This document shows positions 11,010-23,334 of a DNA stretch of 64,000 nt, in pieces (the stretch's first letter is position 1; every line of letters begins with the position of its first letter). The DNA comes from Desmodus rotundus (Eukaryota > Chordata > Mammalia > Chiroptera > Phyllostomidae): assembly GCF_022682495.2 (NCBI RefSeq), contig NC_071398.1, forward strand, positions 91,291,705 to 91,355,704, read 5' to 3'. The position numbers and the translations under genes are program-made. The notes beneath the pieces were generated by a model. It was given only the letters and a program-made list of their open reading frames with translations, was not told where the DNA came from and did no database searches.

Positions 11010-12470
11010 TACTGTGTATACACAGATTTAACTTTTTAATACAGTCCTATTTTGATGGGGAAAAAATCCCCAAATGGAATAACGATCAGGTTTCCTTTTG
11101 CTCAGTTCACCAGTCCTAAGGAGCCTGGAGAGTCTCGATATTCAAACCCTGCTTCTCCAACCCAGGCCCTTTCCTCCTAGCGTCTGCCAGTGAAATGAGG
11201 CACAACATTTGGAAAGAACTTAAGAGCCTCGAGAGTACAGCTTTACCAAATCACCCTATAACACAGAATAACATCTCAAGCTTAGCGCACAGCAGCCTAG
11301 AATCTCCTGAAATTGAGAAAGGCTCCAACAGGTACAGTTCCCAAGAACACTGTGAAGAACGGCGTGATTCGCTGAGAGGAAACAAGCCGGGCACCATTCA
11401 CCCCACACGCAGGTAACTGGAACTAACTGGGTGACCTGGCAGGAGCCGAGGCCCACCAGCCACGTGGAAGAGCTTTCCCAGGGACATGAAGGCTCATTTC
11501 AGGGGTCTCCCATCATGTCAGAACATGCTCTGCAACCACATGACAGGGTGCAAGAGCCCCCAAGGGCCCAGATGCCAAAGAATATTGGGGGTGAGCAGAG
11601 AGAGAGGTTGGACTGAGACAAATTCACAATTTTTAGCTCTGTGTACCTCTTGATTTAGGGAGCCAAGCCAAGAAGCTGTAAACAGTCATTCTACATGGCG
11701 TTGATCATCTTATTAAATGTCTCTGGACCCCCACATAGTGCATTAGCTACCTGAACCCTGGAACAGGAAAGAGATGAGGGTGGGAACTCCAAGCGGCTGT
11801 GCGGATGGGAGCCCACAGTCCCTACAATGAAACTGGTCTGCTGTATTAGTTAGATCATCTCTAGCTGCTTTTCCCATTCGGCCCACTGTATTCTCATGTG
11901 CTCAGAATGCAACACTTGGCATCAAGCAAGCCTGGGTTCTTTGGCTGGGGTCCACTTCATCCTCTCTTACAGGTAAAGGCAAAATCTAGGTTGTGATACA
12001 AAGCCAGGTGCCACCTATGTGATGACCTCACAGATGCTGAACCGGACTGGTCCCTGCCACATCCCTCTCCCAGTCCTGGATGTCCTCCAAGGAACATCGC
12101 AGTCCAGCGAGGTAGGTAAGACTGCCCCATGCCCCAGACTCTGAGAGGTCCGCCCTGCTGGGGAGCATACAAGGAGACAGTCTTGGAAAAGGATCTATTT
12201 TACCTTGACAGCAAGCTGCCAGGTGGGCTCCAAGGTGACTAAGTGACAGTCATCCGCAGAAAGGAGAATGTGCTTACATCCTTATGTTCTTCTTCTTCCT
12301 GTGTGTGCTGGGGGTGCTCGGTGTGGTGGGCCATGAGAGTTATCATCTCCCCAAAAGTGGGAGGGTTCTGCTGAGCCAATGGGAATTCAGGAGCTGACAC
12401 AAAGACGCAAAGATGCTTTCCCTACACTGACGTCCCCTTGTGGAACCTGAACGATCCTTACTGCACACAC
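11010..12470. other. No recognisable feature
   Basis: Unique-looking sequence. I see no repeat family, splice-bounded exon or tandem structure that I can support. Confidence 0.45.
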
Positions 12471-12476
12471 CCCTAG

Positions 12477-12671
12477 CAGGGGTGTCCGACCTTTTGGTAT
12501 CTCTGGGCCACATCGGAAGAAGAAGAGTTGTCCTGGGCCACATATTAAATACAGTGCAACACGTAATCACAAACATCTCATCATGTTTTAAGTAAATTTA
12601 TGATTTTGTGTTGGGCCACACTCATAGCCTGGGTTACATGTGGCCCGCGGGCCGCAGGTTGGATACCCCTG
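12477..12671. mobile_element. Non-autonomous hAT-like DNA transposon, end to end
   Basis: Seen: inverted termini caggggtgtccgacc at the left and the complement of caggggtatccaacc at the right (13 of 15 identical). The interior has paired 'gggccacat' motifs, 'aagaagaagagttgtcctgggccacat', 'catcatgttttaagtaaatttatg', 'gtgttgggccac' and 'tggcccgcgggccgcaggttgga'. Family knowledge: this matches a widespread eutherian hAT-type miniature element. It is about 195 bp and has no coding capacity. The expected 8-bp target duplication is not visible, so the flanks have decayed or rearranged. Confidence 0.8.
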
Positions 12672-13039
12672 TGGCAAGTGAGGAGAGGCTGGGACCCAAT
12701 GTGTCAAATGGCACAGTGTCTAACTTTCTAACCTGGAATATTCCCCCCTGCTACCTGTGTGTCAGGCAGGACCCCCTGGTTCTTTGCGGGCCCAGTGACC
12801 CAAGCACTGCATCAGCCTCCCTGACCAGTGTCCACAAGGCAGAACCTTGCAGTGAGCTGAGCTTCCTTCCCTTGGTGGCACCCCGATGAGCACCTGCAGT
12901 CACTCTACCATACCCTCAAGTGGCTTATCCAAGTATTCACCTGAGACAAGGGAGGACTGTGCTAGTTAAGAAATAGGATTCTTCTCTATAGTTTTAAGTG
13001 GGCGAGCATGAAGGAGACAGAGTTGAAAGGCAGGCTTAG

Positions 13040-13265
13040 GCTACAGGAAGGCTGGTGGGGAAAGAGAGGAGGAGATTGCTGCGATATTGCGGGTTGAATT
13101 GCAGGCTTTGGGGATTGTCTGAAAAGGCAGAGAAAGGGAAGGGAAGGGTCGCTCCTAGGATTTTGGTACAACAACAGGGTAGAATGAGATGGAGAATTCT
13201 GGGAGAGATCCATATTTGAGGTGAGGTGGGAGAAAGAATAGTGTAGGGAAGATATTATATTTTCT
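13040..13265 (-). mobile_element. L2 LINE fragment, probable
   Basis: Seen: the order 'gtcgctcctaggattttggtac', 'gaatgagatggagaattctgg' resembles the antisense of the L2 ORF2-end region that recurs elsewhere in this window. Diverged and GA-rich, so tentative. Confidence 0.4.
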
Positions 13266-13664
13266 GAATGTGGGGCTTCCTTGCTATCTACTTGGGACAC
13301 CTGCCTGGCCCAGGCAGATGCGCTCCTTGCTTTGCCTTGGGTCATCTGTGCAAGGGCGTGGCACCCGTGGGGTCCAAAGGAAAAGAGTGGGAGAAAAGAG
13401 ATGCACCAATTCTGAAAGCAGAGCTGAGAGAAAAGCAAGAGGAGAAGAGAGATGTCAAAAGGGAATTCAAGAAAGTTTTTCTAGAATGTCTGCCTCATCG
13501 CGCCCCAGAAAACATTCGTATTAGTTCCATTTCTCACCAACGTGCTGTGAAGCTAGATTGATTCTGCAGATTCATCAAAGTGCCAAGCTCTGCTCCGAGC
13601 TAGTTTGGAGCAGCAGGATGAGAGCTGCCCTGTCTGGGTCACAGCACAGTCAAACAGGCTGTTC

Positions 13665-13800
13665 TGCCATGGGAAGAGCATGGGTCCTGGAGGAGGACGG
13701 ACCTGGGATCAAATCCTGGCTTCACCACTTTCCATTGTAATGAACTCGGTCTGCCCACAAAACCTCTGCTTACTTATTTCTAAGAGAGGACTAAGCAAAG
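13665..13800 (+). mobile_element. MIR SINE
   Basis: Seen: 'agagcatgggtcctggagg', 'gacctgggatcaaatcctggcttcaccactttcc', then a diverged downstream half. Confidence 0.75.
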
Positions 13801-14309
13801 AGGAAAAAGGACTCACAGACATGGACAACAGTAAGGTGATTGCTGGAGGGAGCTAGTATAAGGGGACTAAATGGTAATGGGAAAAAATACAATAAACATT
13901 AAACCAAAAAATAAAATAAAAGAGGGATGGGAATCCCCCTTTACATCCTCACGGGTTTGTGGTGGAGCAAGAAGACTGGTCCTGCCTGCCACAGCTGGTC
14001 TGCTTCTTTCCAAACCCCCCACACCCCTTGTGCTTTTTCTCAGAACTGATTTGGTATTAAAGGGCCAGGACTCAAAATATGTGTAAGACATTTTCTCAGC
14101 CACCTCCACATCTTAGAGACAAGAAGAACAGGTTTTCCTATCAATGGGGAAGAGACAAGCCATAAAGTGTGAGGTGGAGATGGGGACAAGGGAGCAAATG
14201 CCTCATGTCTGCGTGCAGCAGGCTGAGGACTGGACCTGGGGCCTCGGCTGGGAAGCCTGGGGCTGTACCATCCTGCTGGGTACCTTACTTTCACCTGGAA
14301 TTTAATATT

Positions 14310-14472
14310 TTGCAAAGTGCTTTTGCCCATTTTGTATGTTAGTTCTGCGAGGTAGAGAAAGTAGAGACATTTTGCAGAGGAAGAAGCTGAGTGTTAAAAT
14401 GTAAAATGACTCGTGCAAACTTACAGTTTGCAAAGCTAAGGTCAGGACTCAAACCCAAGCCCAGGGTGTTTC
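14310..14472 (-). mobile_element. MIR SINE
   Basis: Seen in reverse: 'ttttgcaaagtgcttttgccc', 'attttgcagaggaagaagctga', 'gcaaagctaaggtcaggactcaaacccaagcccagg'. Confidence 0.7.
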
Positions 14473-16380
14473 TGTTCTGCCCCCTGTGTGTGGAGGGAAA
14501 GGAGAAAAGTCACAGTGAGCAGGACACTAGGGTGAGCAGGGTGGTCCCAGGCATGGGACAGGTGGGAAGACACAGGTCTCCCAGGACGGGGTAGCCCCAA
14601 AATGGGGTAGTTAGGCCCTGCAGCACTGAGTCACATGCTCTCACGTGGGGTGAAACGTCACTAGTTCACCCGTTGGGTTACCACATTTACCACCTCCTGG
14701 GGGGAGGGGAGGGAGGACAAAGAAAGGGGACAGAAGGATGCAGAAAGACTGAGAATTAAGGACATCTGAGTTTACATGAAGACTAAGAACCAGGACATGA
14801 TTAAGTCCTCACACTCCTGGGATATTATAGAACCAGGCCATTCAGAAGCTGGAAGAAGCCTTTGGAGTCCCCTGCCATCTGGTGACAGACAGCTGGCCGC
14901 TTCCTGCAGAGGAAGCAAGGAGGCAGGTCACTGGGAAGCTCTTGGGGGGCAGCTGGAAAGAGACGGTTCAAGAACAAGAAAGAGGAAGCCCTGTACCCCT
15001 CAAAGGCATGCTCCTCTCCCCTAAAAGAATACACTGTCCCTGTGCTCCACCCCCCAAAAAAACAGGAAGCAGAGCGGCTATTCCCACAGCTAGTTCTGGC
15101 ACCGGCCGTGGTCCAAGGTCCACATGGGCTCTGAAACGCTGTGACTGCCTGGACAGCACAGCCCGTGGAGGAGACATAGCAACATGTTTCTGAGCTATCA
15201 ACGCGATGATTGAGGCTTCCCTGACTCTCCCCGCCTCCATTCTTCCATCCCCCTCTCCCAGGCAGCTTTCCATCCACCAGCTCTGGCCCCTTTCCTATCA
15301 TGCTATGTAGAACCAGGCAAAGAACCCACAAGAGCTTGCCTCTAGCCCAGATACCTACAGCCCAGGCAGCTTGCAGCTGCCCACCAATCCCACTGCCCAC
15401 ACAAGCCAGCAGGGCAGGGGGGAAAAGGCAGGGATGGCACACCTCTGAGACCCAGTCCTCCACGAGTCCCCCCATCCAATGCGATGCCTTTTAAGTTCTG
15501 AGCCCCAGAACATGCTGTGATCCTCACGTCTGCTACATTGACCACATGCTGCAGCGGGGCCAGCCTGGCATGCTAGTGTGTGTAGGGAAGGGAAAGAATG
15601 ACCACCACCTCTGTGTTCCTCAACTAAGCAGGTATCAACAAACAAACCTTAAAAGCACCGAATCACTACCTTAACCGATTAAAAATAATAATGGTAAAAT
15701 ATGGCCTCACTAGCCACCATGGAACACAGATTTGACACCCTCCCTGGGGGCCAGGAAGCCCACTTTTCCAGACTCTGGGACAAGCTGGGCAGCTTAACAG
15801 CCATGGTCCCAGACAGGGCATCTTCTACTGAGGGCACAGACTCACCCTGGCCATCAGAGAAGTTACGTCAACTTTTCAGGGACCGATGCCACCCACTTGT
15901 GCCTCTGCCTACCCTGCAGGTGTGAACACAGACCAACCACTCCCCCAAACTGGGGGGTGTTTCAGTTCACTATTGTTCTCTGACTGATTGACAGCCTCGC
16001 TGACACACATACAACTTCCAGTCCACCTCCTCTGGGCCACCCCTGCCCGGAAGCATTGTGCTGTGCAGCACACAGGGGTATTTTTAAAATTGAAGTGAAT
16101 TACAATTAATTTCCTTTGAAGACTTTGAAGACACCCCTGGGGACCCAATAAGAAGGGTTGGGAATCATTAATGTGAGGTTTCAGTCCTAGGGATGGAAAC
16201 TTTTCAGTCTCAGCTCCTTCACCTCCTTCTGTGGACATGTATGACAACTGTCACTTCCCCCCACACACTCACGCAACCCCAAGAAGTAGGCAGCCCAATG
16301 CTGGAGACCACTTTCCAAAGAAAACATCTACCTGCTCGCAGGTACAGCCTGAGACCGTGGTCAACAATCACGCAGAGATA
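14473..16380. other. No recognisable feature
   Basis: Contains the longest minus-strand open frame outside repeats (216 codons, 14825-15475), but it lacks splice sites, domains or conserved-looking segments. I treat it as chance. Confidence 0.5.
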
Positions 16381-16383
16381 GCC

Positions 16384-16442
16384 GACATGAAAGCGCTTTG
16401 GAAAGTATAAAGCGTTCTATAAATATAAGTCCCTATTACTTC
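16384..16442 (+). mobile_element. MIR 3' fragment
   Basis: Seen: 'catgaaagcgctttggaaagtataaagcgttctataaatata', the MIR 'gtaaagcgcttagaa' region in sense. Short, so tentative. Confidence 0.4.
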
Positions 16443-16867
16443 CCAAAATGCCCGTCACTGCACGGAGACTGATCTCCATGCACCACAGTCCGTTTACCGC
16501 TCACTCCAGGTGGGCTGATCGTCTCGCCAGGACAGCCCCCTAGGCTTCTGTCCCCTTGCACTTAGCAGGCGTTCAACATTTATTTGTGAGACTGCATGAA
16601 GTGGAACAGAACTCCCAAAGGTATTTCTTAAATGGAAAGGATGGTGTCTCCTCGTGAGGATGGATTTGGCCTGCTTTCAGGAAAGCCAGTTTTAACACTT
16701 TGGACCTATGACCAGATGACATATTGTTCTCTTGGTAGGTGGTACGAGGCTCTCTTTGGGCTAGACCTTTGTGTGTGTGTGCGGGGGGGGATGCCTTGAT
16801 AAGCCTCTTGCCAGGACAGGCGTATACTCTCGGAAAGTTGTCAAGGAAGTGACGTGATTAAAAGTGT

Positions 16868-16990
16868 CGAGCAAATGCCGAGAGCCCACCACTGCCAATC
16901 ACTGACCTGGGTGCCGGGGACACCGAGGTGAGCAGGTGCAGCCCTGCCGTGAGGGGCTCATCCTGTACCCGAGACCGATGCACCGTGCCT
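16868..16990 (-). mobile_element. L2 LINE 3' fragment
   Basis: Seen: 'gcaaatgccgagagcccacc', 'gacctgggtgccggggacaccgaggtgagcagg', 'gccctgccgtgaggggctca', the reverse of the L2 terminal region. Confidence 0.5.
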
Positions 16991-17459
16991 GGTGGTTTCA
17001 CAGCATCCGCAACTTGGAGCAGTTTGAGGGCGGAAGGGAGACAAAGTCCAGCCTAACAGCCATCCCACAGGCCTGGCCCTCACACTGGTCACAGAGCTGG
17101 GTTTTAGAGGTAGGTCTTTAAAAAAAAAAAAAAGGACACTACATTTGAAGATCTAAATATGGTCTTCTGAAATTCATGGGGAAACATTTCAAATCTGAAC
17201 TTTCTTTGATTTTATATGTTACTCCCTGTCCCCGAAATGACTTAGGAGGCAACAAGGCTCTTTCCTCTTCGTCCCTAAGACCCTTTCTCAACCACCCCCA
17301 CCCAACATGGGTACCCTCTCTGACACATGTAACACGCAATCTTAAATACTCCTGGACCTTTATAAAATAGGAGATGTTGGTTGGGGACCTAAGCCATATT
17401 ATGCTATGAATTTCATTTTGTCACTAATATTTTTTCACTCATCACTATTGTGAAGCCCA

Positions 17460-17935
17460 CCCATGCCCACGCTGCTATGTGCGCATGTGGTCTCTTGCTT
17501 CCACACTGCACATCCCAGAACTGCCTCCCCCACCCTCTCCTCATCTGCTCCCTCTGCCGGGGGCACCCAGGTTACCGTCAACCCCGTGCTATCCCAAGCA
17601 ACAATACAGTGAAACCTTTGTACGTGGCCTTTCGGACCTGCGCCAAGAATTTCTCCACACATGTGCCTGAGTGGGATTTCTGGATCACAGGTCACACACA
17701 TGTTTCATTTCAGTAGAATCTGCCAGACAAACTTTCCAGAATCGACGTACTAGCCAGGCTGTCACCAGCATACCTGAAATCCCCATCTCCCCCTATCCGA
17801 GCCACTGAAGGAAGGAGTCACCCCTTCTGAATTTTGCCATTCTGATGGGTATGAAAAAGTTTCTCATAATTGTTTATATTTGCATTTTTCTGGGGATTTC
17901 TAGCTTAAAATACCATCTGATTGACAGTCTTTGAT
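17460..17935 (-). mobile_element. L1 fragment
   Basis: Seen in reverse orientation: 'gtgggatttctggatcacaggtca', 'agtagaatctgccagacaaactttcc', 'ttttgccattctgatgggtatg', 'gtttatatttgcatttttctgg'. These are landmarks of the reverse complement of an old L1 3' region. Confidence 0.7.
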
Positions 17936-18589
17936 TCAGACTCACCCACTCCCCACCAAAATACCCATGGTGATAAAGAAAAAACAGACAAAAATAAAAA
18001 GCATCTTTCTAAAACCCTGAAAATGGGATCAGAACAGAACAAACCTATTGGCCTGAATGACCATCCGGGACTGCACCCCCTCCCCCCATGCCTCCGGCTC
18101 CATCCACATTACAGGGACACAGCCGCGCTACCCACACAACCAGGAAGCCCCTCCTCCTGCTCGGGCACAACTCTCCGTCGGCCAACACCACTGCCCACTC
18201 TGGCCCGCAGCACCTCTGCTCCTACAGCCATCGGAGTCCAAGCTCCTAAGAAGAGGGGACAGAAGTGGGAGTGGCGGGTAAATAGACCTGGCCTCATAAA
18301 TTGTGTTCTCAGGCATCTTCTACAAAATGTGCAGGGTCAGGTGGGAGAAAGAACACATCCCGAGGAAGTGACGTTGGGGGATGTGGCTGTTACTGCCATC
18401 ACATGCCTTCCTTCACTCTTCAGCATGAGGTGGGACGAGAGCCACACTATGGAGGGCGGTGTCATTTGTACAGCAGGGAGGATGTAGGGAAGGAACGGAT
18501 GAGAGGGGGTGAGCCGAAAGTTCTGCTTTGTTACATCGAAGGTGTCCACCCGATGCCTGAGTTACAATGTCAAGGATGCGGATGGATTT

Positions 18590-19260
18590 AAGCCAGAGGA
18601 TGTCAGAGGACAGGTGAAGGCTGCATCTATAAATGCAGACGTCACCTGCATGTGGATTTCAGGAGACCCAGAAGAATAAGTGAGGTCCTAGGGGCTGAGT
18701 TAGGCAGAGAAGAGAGGAGGGCCAGGACCCAGCCCCAGGGCACACTGACATCAGGGGTCTAGCAGAGAGGAAGACCTGGCAGCAGCGACTGTAAAGATCA
18801 GCCAGGGACAGGAGGGAACTGGAAAAATGTGCTACTACAAAGCCACGAGAAGCAAACGTCTCCAGGCTGAGAGAGGGGTCCTCTGGACCAAACAGTCTGG
18901 GAAATCAAAGAAAATAAATGCAAGAAGGAACCTCGGGCCTCAGGAGCAGGACACCACTAGGGACTTTAATGAGAACAGTTTTAACAAACCGAACCTTTGA
19001 GAGTGGGTATGTTGGGGGGGAGCAGCAGATGAGAAGGTAGACACAACTACTGGCAACCCTGCTAAGAAGTCTGGCTGTGAAGGGGTGTGGAAACGGGGCA
19101 GGGGATAGAGGGGTTGGAGGTCAAAGGAGGGTTGCTTTTCGTAAGTGTGAGCATCTATGGCACGTGTTTCCATGGGCGGAAATGATCTGGGAGAGAGGGA
19201 AGCTGGGAGTGCCGCAGAGGAAAGGACACGCTTGAGAGCGAATGTGGAAAATTGAGAGAA
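18590..19260 (-). mobile_element. L2 LINE, ORF2-end region, antisense
   Basis: Seen: 'aggaccc agccccagggcac' type segment, 'ggaggtcaaaggagggttgc', 'gggcggaaatgatctgggagagagggaag'. The order follows the antisense of the L2 segment upstream of its 3'UTR. No open frame survives. Confidence 0.6.
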
Positions 19261-19654
19261 CGCAAAACTGTCAAAGTCAGACTGCACACCCCAGCCGTGC
19301 TGCGAGAAGGGACGCCTGTGGGTACACCGGGCTGCACGGGACACACGGTGAGAGGAGGGCTCAGGCTTTAGAACGAGCAGGCAGAGACGCCACAGGCGTC
19401 CTGGCAGTGTCACTGGGATCGAGCAATTAAGAGTTCTCAGTTGTTCGCGTTGCATGGGTAACCGACGTTCAGCTGCATTTTCTTGCATGATATGTGGTCA
19501 TCAACCACTGAACTCTTTCTGGACTGGAGATACCACAGTTCCAGAAATATCATTAAGCTGGAATAAGCCGATCTTAGATATTGCAAGTAAAAGAACTCCT
19601 TGACTGGATTAGGGGTAATTTAAGAGGTCATCAAGGTAGCCGGATGCTAGTTAG

Positions 19655-20045
19655 CCAGGACATATTTTGGAAACCTATTATGTGACAGCTGCTTTCTTCA
19701 GCATTGGGAATAACCTGACGAATAAATGGCCATTGTTCTTGCAAAGAAGTCATTACAGATGGATGGGGGTGGGGCAGGAAAGTCCTCTGGAGAGGGAGGA
19801 TATGTGAGCCCTGACCTGAGGGGTAGAAAGGAATCACCTGCCTAGAGAGCAGGATGGGAAGTTCCAGATAAAAGGAGCAGACTGTGCATAGCGGTAAAAC
19901 AAAGAGCTCAGCAGGTGGGAGGAGGTAAGAGAAAGCCAGAGAGCCCCCAGGACAGAGAGGGGACACAGAGGGAGCCAGAGCTGCAGCTGGAGGGGCAGGC
20001 AGTTTAGAGCTCGAAGAGACAACGGTATAAATGTTCCGCACGCAC
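19655..20045 (-). mobile_element. L2 LINE fragment, antisense
   Basis: Seen: 'tcctctggagagggaggatatgtgagccctgacctgagg', 'ggaagttccagataaaaggagcag', 'ccagagctgcagctggaggggc', following the antisense L2 order. Ends near the start of L1 sequence. Confidence 0.6.
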
Positions 20046-20498
20046 GCACCAAACATTATGGCTTATTGAAACAACAGACTCCCTAGATTACAGATAACAT
20101 GGGGGGAAAGTATCTTGTTCATAAGAACAATAACAACTATGTCTGGAGAAAACCCCTTAGCAAGATACACAGAAATAGGGTTTGTACAAAGGAGGGAGAT
20201 TATAATGTCACTGCAAAAGGTAAAAGAAGTCTTGAATAAATACCGTGTTCCAAGGTGGAAGAAACAGGCATTACAAATGTCCTTTCTAACCCGACCAATT
20301 AAAGGTTATTGTAATTCCCAAAAGCCTAGTTTTCTTTTTTACATTATTGCAAAGTGATTCTAAAGTGTACTAAATGGGACTTTGCCTTATTAGATATTCT
20401 AATATATTTGTAAAGCTAAAAATTGAAGTAGCATGATGATTGAGGATACAGCACATAAGTGGAATAAATACAGACAGAAACTGACCCTACAAAGCGTA

Positions 20499-20600
20499 GA
20501 TGATGATACAGGTAACAGCAAGAATCAGTGAAGATGATGATACAGGTAACAGCAAATATCAGTGAAGATGATGATACAGGTAACAGTAAATATCGGTGAA
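20499..20600 (+). repeat. 34-bp tandem repeat, 3 copies
   Basis: Seen: units begin with gatgatgatacaggtaac at 20499, 20533 and 20567. The copies differ at only a few bases (agaatcagtg / aatatcagtg / aatatcggtg). Lies in L1-like sequence, 20 bp from the mariner MITE. Confidence 0.9.
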
Positions 20601-20619
20601 GAAAGGAATATTTATTACA

Positions 20620-20751
20620 TATGCGGGTAGGGCAAAAGTAGGTTTACAGTCATTCTATGGAAACTAACACAATAATTAATAAATAATAATACAAAACTAA
20701 AGTGTTTCATGTACTCACAACTGTAAACCTACTTTTGCCCCACCCTGTATA
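20620..20751. mobile_element. Mariner-type MITE with perfect inner TIRs
   Basis: Seen: gggcaaaagtaggtttacag on the left and its exact complement on the right (21 bp perfect including the next base), extended outward imperfectly (gcgggta / cagggtg). TA dinucleotides flank both ends, as expected of Tc1/mariner insertion. The interior is AT-rich and has no transposase. The perfect inner repeats in otherwise diverged surroundings suggest a fairly recent insertion into the older L1. Confidence 0.88.
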
Positions 20752-21429
20752 GTGCTGGGAAAGTTGGCTCACCATTTAGAATAAGGTGTTGAATTATTAC
20801 CTCAGATCATGAACTAAAATAAATTCCAGATGGATTAACAATAAACTTTTTTTAATGTAAGTAAAGCATAAATGAATATTCCTCTAACTTCAAGATGGGG
20901 ATTATTTTTTAAACATGATGGCACTGGAATAAACAACATAGGTTTTTCACTTCTATATGTTAAAAAAGGTTAAAAGAGTAAAAAATAAACTAAGGAAAAA
21001 TATTTACAATCACAAAAAAACCCTAATATTTTTAATGTATAGAGTTCTGACAAATCAATAAGAAAAATACAAACACCCCATTTAAAAAATGGAGCATAGG
21101 ACATGAATAAATAATTCAGTAAAGAAGATACACAAATGATCAACAAGTATCCAATCATTAATAATTAAATAGGAAGTCAATTTCATCTAACAAATTTTGT
21201 CTTTTTCTTTTTCTTTTTTTTCCTTCTTTATTCTTCCTAATACTCACTATTCATGAGGGTACAGGAAAATTGTCTCTCACTGCTGGTGGAGGTTAAATTG
21301 GTGGAAACTTTCAGTAGGGAGCAATTAGATAATTTCATGCACTAATATCACTTCTACTAACTTCTCCTAAAGAAATACTCAGAACTACAGTCAAAACAAT
21401 ATGTTCAAGAATGTTCATTGCAGTATCAT

Positions 21430-22165
21430 CTCCCTATAATTCATCCTCTGCAGAGCAGCTAAAGAGGTGTTTTTAAAGCCGAGATGGTCTGTTCCAGTGC
21501 TGAGCTGCTAAGTGTTTGTGTAGCATCTGCTACACATTCCTGTGGTGTAAACATTCTCACCGTGGCTGTTTCAAATCACCAATGTGATGTCCCTCAACAA
21601 TTAGTCAGGAAGGGACAGGCATAACTGGCTCTCAGGAGCCCATGGGATCCAAGTGACCACTGACTACATGTCACTCCCAGCCCAAAACCCTCCAGTGGGT
21701 GTCCTTTCGCTTTGCAATAAAATTCACACCCCTTACTCTGTCCTTCGAAGCTCTGTAGGACAGGTGGCCCCAGCCCACCACCCAGGCCCCTCCCTACACT
21801 TCTTTGCTCCCTCACAGCTTATGAACTTTGACTGAATTCCACAAGTTCATTCCCACTTCAGAGTCTTCCAAATTACCCTTTGCCAGATCCTCTCCTTGTC
21901 CTTCAGATCTCCTATTCAGAAAGGTCCTCCCTGACCACCCTGCCTGAAGTTGCCACCCCTTAGTTCAATACATTATCTGGTTTAATTTTATTCATAGCCC
22001 TTGGCACCCCCTGAACTTACCTTGTATATCATGTCTCCCCAATAGAATTTAAACTCTATAAAATGAGATACCTGTCTAGTCGTGGCTACTCCTGTGATTC
22101 CCAGCATTCACAGGAATACTCGGCACTGAGTAAGCACTCAATAAGTATTGTTGACTTTTGAGAAA
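21430..22165 (+). mobile_element. L2 LINE 3' end
   Basis: Seen in order: 'cccaaaaccctccagtgggtg', 'aaattcacacccctt', 'tacacttctttgctccctcacag', 'tccctgaccaccctgcctgaagttgccacccc', 'ttattcatagcccttggcac', 'tgagtaagcactcaataagtattg'. Sense L2 3' region reaching the terminus. Confidence 0.85.
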
Positions 22166-22224
22166 TTAATTTATAATAGTAAAAAGCTTTAAAACCACAA
22201 AAATGCCCAACGAAAGGAAAATGG

Positions 22225-22400
22225 TACAACTAACATTTATTGAGCATTTACTGTGTGCCAGGCCCTGTGATAAGCACATTATATGTTCAGCTCATTTAAT
22301 CTGTACAAAACCCTATGGGATGAGCACACTTGTTACCCCCATTTTACCCAGAGAGGTTAAGTTATCTGCCCAAAGCCACACAGAGCCATATAAGTAAATC
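22225..22400 (-). mobile_element. MIR SINE
   Basis: Seen in reverse: 'acatttattgagcatttactgtgtgccaggccctgtgataagcac', 'cccccattttacccagagaggttaagttatctgcccaaagccacacag'. Well preserved. Confidence 0.92.
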
Positions 22401-22699
22401 ACAGGCCCATCAAGACCATCTTAGGTTCCAGGGGTAGGGGAATAGAGGCTTCCTCAGACCAGTGAGTACAGAAAGGAGGGCATGCTGGTTTCAGGCTCTT
22501 GGGCCCAGCTGAAATACAATGTGGTTCCTTATTTCATACTTAGTTACTTCTCTTCCTATGGGTAGTTTCCTTGGTCCAAAGCTCTGTGGGGAGGAAGACC
22601 AAGAAGCAGGATAGGAACTAAGTTTGTCTGCAGACCTAGCTTAACAAGAGAATCACAGCACCTAACCCCCTCCCTGAACTTCAACCATTAGCCAGTACA

Positions 22700-23010
22700 A
22701 ATCAGGTTTTCAAACAATATCTGGTGATATTGTTATAATGCTCACCATATAATGGAAAAGTAAAAGGAGAAGGGTAGAAAACTATATGTTCTGTACAAGC
22801 TCAATTTGGGGGCAGGGGGTGGATTAAAAACACATTTGTAGGTTACATATAAAGCTTTAAAAAAGACCAGAGGGAAAAACACACCAAATGTTAGCAGTGA
22901 TTGGACTGGAGTGAGTAGATTCTGAATAATTCTTATATTCTTCTTTAAACTCTTCCATGTTTCCCAGTGAGCATGTCTTTTGTAATGAGAGGGGGGAAAC
23001 CTACACCATT
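22700..23010 (+). mobile_element. L1 3'UTR fragment
   Basis: Seen: 'gaaaactatatgttctgtac', 'aaaaagaccagagggaaaaacacaccaaatgttagcagtgattggactgg', 'tcttctttaaactcttccatg', 'gagcatgtcttttgtaatgag', a typical old L1 3'UTR order. Confidence 0.65.
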
Positions 23011-23334
23011 GTATTTTTTAAATGGTTGAAGATTTTTAAGGCAATGGGGTGCGAAACTGAGAGAACATTAAACTGTGTAGCTAACGCAAGACTGGGAGGC
23101 AGCATGTGGGGCTCCTCCAGGGCCAGGCTGAGACCAGACACGGGGGAGCAGGCAGGCCTCACGGGCTTCGTCTGAGACAAAGCGGGGAGTAGAGAAATAG
23201 TTTCCAGTGATGGAGCACAGACTGACAGGCGAAGGTAAGGAAAGACGAAGGATGGGTCCTATTTCAGGGGCCGGACCCTCCGCCACACCTGCAGGGAGGT
23301 AAATTCCCGGTCAGGATAGTTTTTTTAGGTCTCT

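Larger units (their letters stand above)
20330..21430 (+). mobile_element. L1 3' region with later insertions
   Basis: Seen: 'aatatttacaatcac', 'gagttctgacaaatcaataagaaaaatac', 'aaatggagcataggacatgaataa', 'agaagatacacaaatgatcaacaagtatcc', then 'ctgctggtggaggttaaattggt' and 'tgttcaagaatgttcattgcagtatc'. This is L1 ORF2-end to 3' order in sense. The array at 20499-20600 and the mariner MITE at 20620-20751 interrupt it. Confidence 0.7.

Noticed and set aside
14825..15475. 216-codon minus-strand open frame
   Set aside because: Low-complexity, chance-like translation with no splice context.
20499..20600. CRISPR-like spaced repeats
   Set aside because: A contiguous tandem array with no spacers, in mammalian DNA inside an L1.
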